From Lentzea sp. NBRC 105346 (GTDB lineage Bacteria; Actinomycetota; Actinomycetes; Mycobacteriales; Pseudonocardiaceae), in contig NZ_BSTQ01000001.1 in the NCBI RefSeq assembly GCF_030269605.1, positions 496,001 through 560,000 of the forward strand: a stretch of DNA of 64,000 bases, read 5' to 3'. Of this stretch, positions 8,573-16,349 are shown piece by piece (the first letter of the stretch is position 1; the number at the start of each line of letters is the position of its first letter). Made by a program: the position numbers and the translations under genes. The notes under the pieces are model-generated. The model worked only from the letters and a program-made list of their open reading frames with translations. It was not told where the DNA came from and made no database searches.

Positions 8573-8983
8573 ATGACGCATAGCGTCCATCGCCGGGTTT
8601 TCGGCACTCTCGCCCTCATGATCGTCCTCGCGCTGAGCCTCATGACCGGAACGGCGAACGCGCAGGTCCACCCAAGCGCCTCGGAGACCGTCAGTGCTCC
8701 GGCTGCCAGCACCGACATTGCAGGAAATAGTGCGCCCGCGGCGGGAGCCGCTTCACCCGACGGCCTCATCGCTTACGGCTGCGGCTTCTATCGCGGCTGG
8801 AACGGCACCGCCTACTACAACCACTGTGGCGATAAGCGCATCGCCATTACTGTCTGGTTCTACTTCTCCAGCTCCCGCTGGATCTGCGTGAACCCTGGCG
8901 TCACGAACCTGTCTGCGCATCCGCAGTTGCAAGGTGCGGGCCCGATTTCCGGCGCAGGCTATCTCGCTCGCTGCCAGCTCTAA
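8573..8983 (+). CDS. Secreted DUF6355-like four-cysteine protein (copy 2)
   Basis: A 136-residue paralog of the protein at 4100. Signal peptide residues 1-30 (ending GTANA before QVHPS), an Ala/Ser/Pro linker, then the domain with Cys at 70, 85, 105 and 134. Shared segments are CGFYRGWNGTAYYNHCG and WICVNPGVTNLSAH. The ATG is preceded by AGGAAGAGGA. A strong hairpin (9000-9038) ends the unit. Function is unknown; an extracellular disulfide-stabilised protein is the most that can be said. Confidence 0.85.
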   Translation: MTHSVHRRVFGTLALMIVLALSLMTGTANAQVHPSASETVSAPAASTDIAGNSAPAAGAASPDGLIAYGCGFYRGWNGTAYYNHCGDKRIAITVWFYFSSSRWICVNPGVTNLSAHPQLQGAGPISGAGYLARCQL

Positions 8984-8999
8984 CGTCCGCTGCATACTC

Positions 9000-9038
9000 G
9001 TCGGCGCCGCCGCTCAGAATCCGAGCGGCGGCGCCGAC
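9000..9038 (+). terminator. Strong hairpin terminator
   Basis: A perfect 16-bp stem (9000-9015 with 9023-9038) closes a 7-base loop, 16 bases after the DUF6355-like stop codon. There is no T tract, as is common in high-GC actinobacteria. The interval 9039-9221 that follows holds no gene I can support. Confidence 0.75.
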
Positions 9039-9221
9039 AGTCGCTGCGGACGGGCCAGCCATCCGGTGCTGTACCTGGCCGACCCACATCATGAGCGGGA
9101 ACGCGGCGATCAGGACGTCCCGGCGCATCTGCGGTGTGAACGACCAGGCGGCAGAGTTGGCACGCCCAGACACACCGTCGCGGCAGAGGATCCCGCCCCG
9201 CCACACTGCGAACGGTGAAGG

Positions 9222-9527
9222 ATGTCCAGCCCCTCGACGTGGACGATCGCGGTGCGCACCGCGATCATCGAGGCGATGACCGCCTCCGACGAACCGCTGT
9301 CCACTGAGGAACTACGCGACGCCCTTCACGGCCCGCTTCTGCCCTGGCGCAAAGACCCACGGCTGTACCACCACCTGCGTGCTTTGGAACGGATGGGCGT
9401 TTGCTGCCGGCAGCGCTGGCCGCAGGTGGAACGCCGGGTCGCCGACCCGCGTACCTCCCTGTACTGGAGATACACCCAGGACGAAGCAATCGCGGACCTG
9501 ATCACCGAACTCGACGCCGACCACTAG
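9222..9527 (+). CDS. Small winged-helix-like protein
   Basis: A 101-residue protein. The segment TAIIEAMTASDEPLSTEELRDAL followed by LYHHLRALERMGVC reads like the recognition helix and wing entry of a winged-helix DNA-binding domain. The remainder is basic and ends acidic. It sits four bases before the next gene (9531), so they probably form an operon. A regulatory role is inferred from the fold pattern only; no specific family is recognised. Confidence 0.6.
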   Translation: MSSPSTWTIAVRTAIIEAMTASDEPLSTEELRDALHGPLLPWRKDPRLYHHLRALERMGVCCRQRWPQVERRVADPRTSLYWRYTQDEAIADLITELDADH

Positions 9528-9530
9528 ACG

Positions 9531-10502
9531 GTGACTATGGTCGACGTCGTGCGAACGAGTGATCAGCAGGCACGAGTCGTCGGCCAGCTCGCCCTCGGGA
9601 TCAGAGAGGGCCGGCTGCTGATCGGTGCGCGGGATGTTGAATACCGCGTGGACGACCACGGCGCCATCGTCGTCGACTGGGTGGAAGGCCCCTATCCCAG
9701 TGAGGTCGCCGCGGGACTGGCCGCGTACAGCGCGGTGGGCTGGCTGCAGGTCGACGCCGTCGCCCCGGACCCGGTGCACAGCGGCACCGTGCGCGCGGAC
9801 CTGCTCGTCGACGGGCTACCGGTGACGCTGCTGGCCTATGACGCGATCGGCATGGAGCAGGCCGCCCGCGTCGCCCGCCCCAAACGAGCGCTGTCGCCGT
9901 GGAGGTGGCCCTCGCCGCTGACCGCAGAGGGCGCCGCGCGGGACACGGTGCTGTGGACATTTGATCGCGACCTCGGCCTGGTGGCCACTGTGGTGCGGCT
10001 GCCCATCGATCCGCAGGGCCCGTGGTGGACCGAAGACGGGACCAATGTCGCGGTGGCGCCGCAGGACATGCCGCCCGGCGTGCGGGCACGGCGGCGAGAG
10101 ATGATCGACGAGTTCCGTGACCACTGCGCGATCTTGTTGCGCTACGGGGCGACGTGGACACCTGAGGACGCCGACAAGTGGATGACCGCCGAGCTCGACC
10201 GCGCAGACCTTCGTGCGCCGGACTCCGTGGCGGTCGTGTGGCGCGGGCGGTGCATCATGCGCCGGTGGACCGGCCAGCGCATGGAGATCACCTGTGCCGA
10301 GCCACCGGCCCTGGCTCCCTGGACTTACGTGCCCTCCGCCGTGCACGCCTCGCTGGTGCGTGACCGCTCGCGCCGCGACCCGCCCGGCTCCCTCGGGATC
10401 CGCGCCTTCGGCAACGCGTCCAGTGTCCTGCGAGTCACGATCACCTCGACGTGGGGCGCGCCCAGCCAGCGTTTCTCTGACTCGCCAGGACTGCGCTGGT
10501 AG
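9531..10502 (+). CDS. Hypothetical protein
   Basis: A 323-residue soluble protein with no signal peptide or transmembrane helix and no motif I recognise. Good coding character continues to the end. The GTG at 9531 is taken; an in-frame ATG at 9537 is an alternative. It follows the small winged-helix-like gene by three bases and converges with the large minus-strand gene ending at 10589. Confidence 0.65.
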   Translation: MTMVDVVRTSDQQARVVGQLALGIREGRLLIGARDVEYRVDDHGAIVVDWVEGPYPSEVAAGLAAYSAVGWLQVDAVAPDPVHSGTVRADLLVDGLPVTLLAYDAIGMEQAARVARPKRALSPWRWPSPLTAEGAARDTVLWTFDRDLGLVATVVRLPIDPQGPWWTEDGTNVAVAPQDMPPGVRARRREMIDEFRDHCAILLRYGATWTPEDADKWMTAELDRADLRAPDSVAVVWRGRCIMRRWTGQRMEITCAEPPALAPWTYVPSAVHASLVRDRSRRDPPGSLGIRAFGNASSVLRVTITSTWGAPSQRFSDSPGLRW

Positions 10503-10588
10503 TCCCAAGGGATTGGCATCCCGCCTAGGAGCACGCAGTGGGCCTGATCGTCACGTGAGCGGCAGAGCCGCGGCGCCCCTCGATCGCG

Positions 10589-12658
10589 TCAGGGGGTATC
10601 GGGCTGACGCTCGTCCGTGACGTCGTGGCCGAGTTCCAGGTCGGCCGCGCTGATCGGCTCGACAAGGAAGTCCACGCGCTCACCGCCTGGGATCTCGCCC
10701 AGGTTCACGTAGTACGCGGGCGGCGGCCCCGGCTCCACCTGGTCCATGCCGCCGGTCAGCCGCCACGCGGCAAATTCGACAAAGCCGCGTTTACCGGCGT
10801 GCTGACCGCCCACGACCACGACCTTCGCGCTCCGAGGAAGCGCGTTGCGCTCCGCGGACAGCACGCGATCGGCGCCGCCAGCCGCCCGTTGTAGGTAGAC
10901 CTCGATCAGCGGCCGGGGTGCGCAGTGGCCGCCGATGGACCACCGCGGCGGCCAGTCCGGGCCCCGGCCGGTCAGCTCGCCGGTCACCTCGTCGACCGGC
11001 CACGTCCGGTGCAGCCATGCCCACATCAGCGACACCGGGTCGGCCGCGACCGCCTCATCGAGCTGGTGGCCGGCCGCGCCGAGCTCGCTGCGGACCAGCG
11101 CGTCGAATTTCTCGCCGTCGAACAGCGGCACGGCCAGCCGATCCACGCCGACCTGCCGCACGTCGGTCACCTGATGGCGCAGCGCGAGCGCGTATGCGGC
11201 CAGTGCGATGATGCCCGCGGTCGCGCGGTGATCGAAGCCGGGCGGTCCCTGCAGGGCCAGGCCCGCCAGCTCGGTGCCCCAGGCTTGGGCGGCGCGCCAG
11301 AGCTCGGGTACACCGGGCGCCGGTTCGGCGTCAGGATCGGCGAGTGCGAGATGACGGGCGAGTTCGGGACGGAACTGCGCCAGGAACACCTGCTCGGTCC
11401 GGTCGGACGGTCCGATGTGCAGGTGGGCGCCGGTGATCACGCCGCCCGCGCGCCGAACGTACTGCTGCCACTGGTCGACGGCGGCCTGCATGGTGGCGAA
11501 CGCGGCGGGATGCTCGACGATCTCCTGGGCGGTCAGGCCGTCCTGGGTGAGCAGCCGGTGCAGATCGCAGTAGGCGGTGTGACCAGGGTCGCCCGCTGTG
11601 GGCGTCACGCCGAGACTGCTGTCGACGAACTCCAGGGTGACGGTGAGCGGCTTGAGATGACGCAGCTGCACCACGGTCAGCGACAGGGTCTCCAGCGCGG
11701 TAACCGACTCCAGCGGCTCCAACCGGTTCACGGGCAACAGGCCGTCGCGGGCTGCGGCGATGCTGATTGCCCGCGCCAGCAACACCTTCACCTCGTCGGT
11801 CTGGTGCTGGGCAGACATCCCCGGCAGGCCGGTCAGCACCTCGGCCCAGGCCCACGCCGCCTGCCACACAGGCACCGTCCCACCCAGCGCCGCGGGCACC
11901 GCGGTCGTGGCCTCGGCCTCGGGTTCCGCGGAGCCGCGGACGCGCTCGCCGAGGTCGCCAAGAATGGCCCCGAGCCGCTGAAGCTCCGCCACCCGATCAG
12001 GCACGAATCCGGGCTGCAGAAACAAGTACGCGGCCATCGCGGCCTCGACATGCAGCGCCGCCACCGGTTCCCGCCGGGCGTGCCGGTCGATCTCCGCCCG
12101 CTGGCGCCGCACCGCGTCGCTGGTCAGCGGGGTCTCCGTGGCGGCCTTGTCGGCGGCCAGGCGGTCGGCGATCAAGCCCATCGCGGCCTCCTGGCGCCCA
12201 GGCGGGCACAACGCGCGGATGAACCGCTGTGCGGCCTCCAACCCCGCGCCCGGCGGCGGCGTAATCGCGTCGGCGAGCTCCGCCGCCAGCGGCGGACCGC
12301 TCGGGCCATCCGGGAAGTACGCGGCGTCCATCCAATCCCGCGCCACCGTCATCACCGCCCGGCCCACCACGCCCGCCCATGAACGCGGCACCCTCTCGAG
12401 CACATAAACACAACCCTGTGCGTGCTCACGCGCCTCGGGAGAATCCTCGTCCTGGCCGCCGGCGAGCAGCTCGTCGCCGCGCACAGCGGCATAGGACAAG
12501 TACACGTCGAGAAACCACAGCGCCAGGTAACGAATCTTCCGTTGCTGATCGGCGTAGCCAGGCTGACGCTCACCAAGCAAAGGCTGGTCCCGCGCCATCT
12601 CCCACTTCGGCTGCGACCCGCCGTTCCCTCGTCGCTCGCTCACACCCTGGCCCCTCAT
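10589..12658 (-). CDS. Large hypothetical protein with a C-terminal KOW-like segment
   Basis: About 689 residues, mostly helical, without signal or membrane segments. Near the C-terminus (roughly residues 620-650) the sequence SAKVVVVGGQHAGKRGFVEF has the Gly spacing of a KOW motif, a small beta-barrel element found in RNA-binding and translation proteins. The frame stays open to 12757, but the ATG at 12658 follows GGAAGGGG, and a GTG slightly downstream is also possible. The function is unknown. Confidence 0.65.
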   Translation of the reverse strand: MRGQGVSERRGNGGSQPKWEMARDQPLLGERQPGYADQQRKIRYLALWFLDVYLSYAAVRGDELLAGGQDEDSPEAREHAQGCVYVLERVPRSWAGVVGRAVMTVARDWMDAAYFPDGPSGPPLAAELADAITPPPGAGLEAAQRFIRALCPPGRQEAAMGLIADRLAADKAATETPLTSDAVRRQRAEIDRHARREPVAALHVEAAMAAYLFLQPGFVPDRVAELQRLGAILGDLGERVRGSAEPEAEATTAVPAALGGTVPVWQAAWAWAEVLTGLPGMSAQHQTDEVKVLLARAISIAAARDGLLPVNRLEPLESVTALETLSLTVVQLRHLKPLTVTLEFVDSSLGVTPTAGDPGHTAYCDLHRLLTQDGLTAQEIVEHPAAFATMQAAVDQWQQYVRRAGGVITGAHLHIGPSDRTEQVFLAQFRPELARHLALADPDAEPAPGVPELWRAAQAWGTELAGLALQGPPGFDHRATAGIIALAAYALALRHQVTDVRQVGVDRLAVPLFDGEKFDALVRSELGAAGHQLDEAVAADPVSLMWAWLHRTWPVDEVTGELTGRGPDWPPRWSIGGHCAPRPLIEVYLQRAAGGADRVLSAERNALPRSAKVVVVGGQHAGKRGFVEFAAWRLTGGMDQVEPGPPPAYYVNLGEIPGGERVDFLVEPISAADLELGHDVTDERQPDTP

Positions 12659-12750
12659 CTGGCCCCTTCCAGCGGAGTCAAGAGCCAACCATATCGCGAG
12701 GTCACGACCCGTTCCGGTCTGCGGTCGTGGACCGCTGAACGTCGAACACG

Positions 12751-12936
12751 CGCTCAAACGGTGTCGCGACGACGATCCGACTCTGCACCTACAACCTCCT
12801 GGACCTCGGCTACCTGGTTGTCCCAGCCGATGAGGCCAGCTGGGACAACCAGGTAGCCGAGGTGATCACGCAGCTGGGAGCCGACGTGCTGCCGGAGATC
12901 TCGCGAGACCAAGGCCAACGCCATTGCTGGCACTGA
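12751..12936 (+). pseudogene. Remnant of an endonuclease/exonuclease/phosphatase-family gene
   Basis: One open frame here reads TIRLCTYNLLDLG and then ASWDNQVAEVITQLGADVL, the N-terminal pattern of the EEP (DNase I-like) superfamily. It has no start codon, since an in-frame TGA lies at 12736, and it stops after about 60 codons at 12934 without the following conserved Gln-Glu motif. The segment between the two conserved parts is occupied by one arm of a large inverted repeat. It is a decayed 5' fragment, not a working gene. Confidence 0.5.
12803..12863. repeat. 25-bp perfect inverted repeat
   Basis: Arms 12803-12827 and 12839-12863 are perfectly complementary around an 11-base spacer. The right arm encodes the plausible family sequence WDNQVAEV, while the left arm encodes GYLVVPA, which does not fit the family. 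This suggests that the left arm was copied from the right in inverted orientation. Confidence 0.85.
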
Positions 12937-13052
12937 GGCCGTCAAGCGAGCAGCGGCCGTTGCCACGGTTGTTGATCAGACTGCCTAACGCGACGTCGAC
13001 CGCTTGGCCGCATGCCGAGTCAGCTGTCCCTACCGCCTGATCGCTCCGGAGA

Positions 13053-13769
13053 CTAGAGCGCCTTCGTTACGACAACCGGAACGTTCGGACAGGCTGCCGC
13101 TTTCTGCGTGAGCACCGCCTGTTCGGCCGCATCGACGGTCAGGCTCCACCGCGTCTTGACCGCCACCCAATCGGTGACGTAGCCGCACTGTGCCGGCTGA
13201 TATGGCGGCAGCCACTCGCGCGGATCTTGGTCAGACTTCGAGCGGTTGGACTTGGCGGTTACGGCGATAAGGGCCCGCGGCTCGTCGAGGTCGTTGGCGT
13301 AGGCCTCGCGCTCCTTGGCTGTCCAACTGCGGGCACCGCTGTCCCAAGCTTCGGCGAGCGGCACCATGTGGTCGATGTCGCTGGCTTTCGCCTCGGCGAC
13401 ATAGACGTCGTCGTACGACGAGTACCAGGACCCGCCAGAGATCGCGCACTTTGCTCCGACCTGAGGCGGCATGACGGCTTCATCGATGAGCACTTCGGCG
13501 CGGGTCGAGCAGCCGTCGCGATCAGCGTCGATCCAGTGGCGGAACTTGGTGCGCTCGTAGCCATCCCGCACTTCGTCGGCCACTACCAATGCGGCAACGG
13601 CCTCTCGCAGCGGCAGACGCACGTGACCGACCGCAACTGTTCCAGCTGAGGCCTGCGCTGTTGTGACTACCAGGCCGACGCTGAAGACCGCGGTGGCACT
13701 GACGATGGCCGTGCGGATTGCTCGGCGCATGATCGAACTGCTGAAGTGGTTGCCGCCGCCCCGAACCAT
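13053..13769 (-). CDS. Exported HNH nuclease (DUF1524/GmrSD C-terminal-like)
   Basis: A 238-residue exported protein. The ATG at 13769 follows a perfect AGGAGG site, and the N-terminus carries a signal-like segment (RRAIRTAIVSATAVFSVGLV ending in TAQASA). The nuclease core is KASDIDHMVPLAEAWDSGA with AYANDLDEPRALIAV, and residues KSDQDPREWLPP downstream. The DHxxPL-type HNH metal site is intact. Similar secreted proteins are common in actinobacteria and probably degrade extracellular DNA. Cysteines in GCSTR, AKCAIS and AQCGY could form disulfides outside the cell. Confidence 0.88.
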   Translation of the reverse strand: MVRGGGNHFSSSIMRRAIRTAIVSATAVFSVGLVVTTAQASAGTVAVGHVRLPLREAVAALVVADEVRDGYERTKFRHWIDADRDGCSTRAEVLIDEAVMPPQVGAKCAISGGSWYSSYDDVYVAEAKASDIDHMVPLAEAWDSGARSWTAKEREAYANDLDEPRALIAVTAKSNRSKSDQDPREWLPPYQPAQCGYVTDWVAVKTRWSLTVDAAEQAVLTQKAAACPNVPVVVTKAL

Positions 13770-14180
13770 GCCGGATCCTCCTTGTCTACCAACGCGTTTC
13801 GCCGCGCTGGGCCGCAAGGTCTGTCCTAGCTACAGAGTGCTGTCAGGGTCCAGCACCGGACCTGCTTCTCACCGTTTGGTGCGAAACAGTTCACGCGACT
13901 GAGGGATCCTGCCCAACCAGCGACGCTACGAGGTCACCGTCATCCGGCGTGTCGACCACAGAGTCATAGCGCGACGGGGTCGAGGGGGCGGCCTGTGCGA
14001 CGGCTGACGCTATGTTGCAGAACAGGCCCGTGCGCAGCTAATCCACCAGGGCAGAGACCAGCGCGTCTAGCACCAATGCCGAGCACTCCATGGAGGAAAC
14101 TCGGCACTGGTGCATGTTCATGTGTGGCGGATCGTCCCGGCGCCCGACGATGACACAGGAGCCTGGCTGCTATCCCGATG
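13770..14180. other. Intergenic region with one imperfect hairpin
   Basis: Arms 14070-14083 and 14100-14113 pair 13 of 14 bases around a loop that contains its own 10-bp palindrome, CTCCATGGAG. It lies 67 bases downstream of the metalloprotease stop (14181, minus strand) and may be its terminator. The rest of the interval shows no gene. Confidence 0.5.
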
Positions 14181-15572
14181 TCACCACCAGGCCACGACCG
14201 CCTGACGGTATTCCGGTGAGGCGAGGAAGCCTGCGGCCAAGTCCTGGTGCGCCAGTCCAGCCTTCACGCGGTTGACCCACTCGTCCCAGCCACCCTGATC
14301 CGGCGTGCGCCGCAGGAACCGCGCGTAAGCCTCGCGGACCAGGTTGCGGGTGTACTCCTCCGACTCGAGGAACGCGCGGGCGACGTCGCGAACCGTCATG
14401 CCGCGCTTCATCTGCTCAACCCAGCCTTCGATCGCACCCGGTTCCGGTGCTCGGTCGAGCAGCCGGCGGTACAGCGACTCGACAAAGCGTTCCGGCGTCG
14501 GGTTCTTCAGCCCGTACTCGGTGCTCTCGGCGATCCCCATGATGAGAGCCTGACGGCTCATTCCCTTGCGCAGCAGGTTCGACCAGCCGATGAGACCGCC
14601 TGGTTCGGGAGCGCGGTCGAGCAACTTGAGGTACAGCTGCCTGACGATGTATTCCGAGTACTCCAGGGAGTAGCAGAATCCGCGGGTGATGCCTTCGGTG
14701 GTGGCTCCGCTGGCCAGGCGATACCGCACCCAGCCGTCGAGGCCGGCCTCGTCGTGCCGGCGGCCGAGGAGATCCCGGTAGATCGACGCCATCCAGATGT
14801 GCTCTCGGTAGATTTGCCGGACACCGGCCCGGTCATCGGCCGCAGGCGTGCTGGGTGTGGGGTAGAAGGGGTTCATCGTCGAATTGGGCACGTCGGTGTG
14901 CCGCAGTCCGAGCGCGTGCCCGATCTCATGGACCAGCACGGTGAGCAGGTCGATGCCGGCCCCACCTACACCTTCTTGCCAGGTCTCGTCTTCGTCGAGG
15001 TGGACGTCACCGGCGAGTTCTTCGGCGTTGGGCGGAGGGAAGAAGGCGTGAGCCAGCACCCGGCCGGGACCATCGAAAGCTGGGTCCAGCTCAAGCCGGT
15101 ACGGACCGTTGTGCTCGCCAGCGCCGAACAGGATCCGGATGTCGCTGTCACCTCCAGGGCCAACCTCGACGAACACCAGCGGCACCACGGCCGACCACTT
15201 CTTGAAGGCATCGCGGACGATCTGCAGCTGCCGCTCGCCATCGAAGTGCTGTGAGGTGTTGTAGAGGCGATAGGTGATGATCGCCTGCGGCCAGCGCGTA
15301 CCGGACGCGACGAACTCGCCGGACTCGTCCGTGCTGAACGGATCGGCTGCGACCTGGTCCGGGAAGCCGCACCGCGGCCGCTCCATTGCCTCACGCGTCG
15401 CCTGGTCCAGTTCACCCGTGACCGGCACGTGGGCCATCTGCTGGAACTGGGCCAGCGCGACCTGCTGGAGGCTCTCGTTCTCGGACGCCGAGCGCTTGCC
15501 GTCCGCAGCGTCGGCCTGCGTGTGATAGCCGTAATGGGTCAGGTACTGGAGTTCCCTGTCGTTGTTTGCCAT
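14181..15572 (-). CDS. M10-family matrixin-like metalloprotease with DUF4214 repeats
   Basis: A 463-residue protein laid out like an animal matrix metalloprotease. Residues 30-65 resemble a peptidoglycan-binding-like prodomain, followed by the cysteine-switch motif PRCGFPD (66-72). The zinc site HEIGHALGLRH (215-225, followed by TD) and the Met-turn STMNP (231-235) are complete. Residues about 260-463 hold four DUF4214-type repeats (for example YLKLLDRAPEPGGLIGW and YRRLLDRAPEPGAIEGW). There is no signal peptide, although the switch implies a secreted zymogen. GGGAGG precedes the ATG. It may use a non-classical exit route, or the true N-terminus may be misjudged. Confidence 0.9.
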   Translation of the reverse strand: MANNDRELQYLTHYGYHTQADAADGKRSASENESLQQVALAQFQQMAHVPVTGELDQATREAMERPRCGFPDQVAADPFSTDESGEFVASGTRWPQAIITYRLYNTSQHFDGERQLQIVRDAFKKWSAVVPLVFVEVGPGGDSDIRILFGAGEHNGPYRLELDPAFDGPGRVLAHAFFPPPNAEELAGDVHLDEDETWQEGVGGAGIDLLTVLVHEIGHALGLRHTDVPNSTMNPFYPTPSTPAADDRAGVRQIYREHIWMASIYRDLLGRRHDEAGLDGWVRYRLASGATTEGITRGFCYSLEYSEYIVRQLYLKLLDRAPEPGGLIGWSNLLRKGMSRQALIMGIAESTEYGLKNPTPERFVESLYRRLLDRAPEPGAIEGWVEQMKRGMTVRDVARAFLESEEYTRNLVREAYARFLRRTPDQGGWDEWVNRVKAGLAHQDLAAGFLASPEYRQAVVAWW

Positions 15573-15695
15573 GTGGCTCTACCTCCCTTGAGCGGCTGTG
15601 ACTGCTCTTGGTTGGCAAGCCTGTGGCTATGGTGTTCCTGATGACCGGGGACACGAACCCGATGTGACGGGAGGCTGTCCCATCCGTAGCAGCGC

Positions 15696-16349
15696 TTAAG
15701 AAGATGCACTACCCAGGCCGGCTGTGCGTGCCCGCCGAGCCAGGTGCGGGCGGTCCGGTTCACCGAGCTTGGTCAAGATCAGGGACACCAGGTTGGCGAC
15801 CGTTTTGGTAGAGATGCCGAGGCGGCGGGCGATGGCGGCGTTGCCGTGGTCTGCGGCGACGAGGTCGAGTACCTCGCGTTCGCGGCTGGTGAGTTCCTTG
15901 AACGGCGGTTCCTGCAGTACCGGTGGTGCCTGCAGCAAAGCAAGAACCGCGGCGGCGACTCCTGGGCCGAAAATGGCCTGGCCACCACTGACCGCGTGGA
16001 TCGCCGACACCACGTCATCGCCGTCCGCGTCTTTGAGTAGGTATCCCTTGGCACCGGCCCGGATAGCGGCGAGGAGCGAGCCATCGTCGTCCGACATGGT
16101 GAGCGCAATGACTGCGGGCGGAGGCTGCAGTGCGCCGAGTCGCCGTGTGGCCTCGATGCCGTTCATGCGCGGCATGCCGAGATCCATCAGGACGACGTGC
16201 GGTTGACGCTCGCGCGCCACATGCAGGGCTTCAACGCCGTCTGCAGCCAGCCCGACCACCTCGATGTCGGCACGGGTAGCCAGCAGCGCGGAGATCCCTT
16301 CGCGGACGACCGCGTGATCGTCGACCACCACGACCCGAACCAGACTCAT
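15696..16349 (-). CDS. NarL/LuxR-type response regulator
   Basis: A 217-residue regulator. The receiver domain (residues 1-120) has acidic Asp10/Asp11, phospho-acceptor Asp56 in VVLMDLGMP, Thr in ALTMSDDD and Lys in GYLLKDAD. The C-terminal LuxR-type HTH is LTSREREVLDLVAADHGNAAI and onward. The start codon at 16349 overlaps the kinase stop by four bases, so an upstream in-frame extension is rejected. It is the cognate partner of the kinase at 16346. The recognition helix (ISTKTVANLVS) is slightly unusual. Confidence 0.92.
   Translation of the reverse strand: MSLVRVVVVDDHAVVREGISALLATRADIEVVGLAADGVEALHVARERQPHVVLMDLGMPRMNGIEATRRLGALQPPPAVIALTMSDDDGSLLAAIRAGAKGYLLKDADGDDVVSAIHAVSGGQAIFGPGVAAAVLALLQAPPVLQEPPFKELTSREREVLDLVAADHGNAAIARRLGISTKTVANLVSLILTKLGEPDRPHLARRARTAGLGSASS

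Noticed and set aside
8901-9206. Leftward 101-codon frame over the terminator
   Set aside because: It passes through the 16-bp hairpin and the end of the DUF6355-like gene; no start signal.
12754-12966. Leftward 70-codon frame across the inverted repeat
   Set aside because: It reads the complement of the nuclease remnant and resembles it only because of the palindrome.
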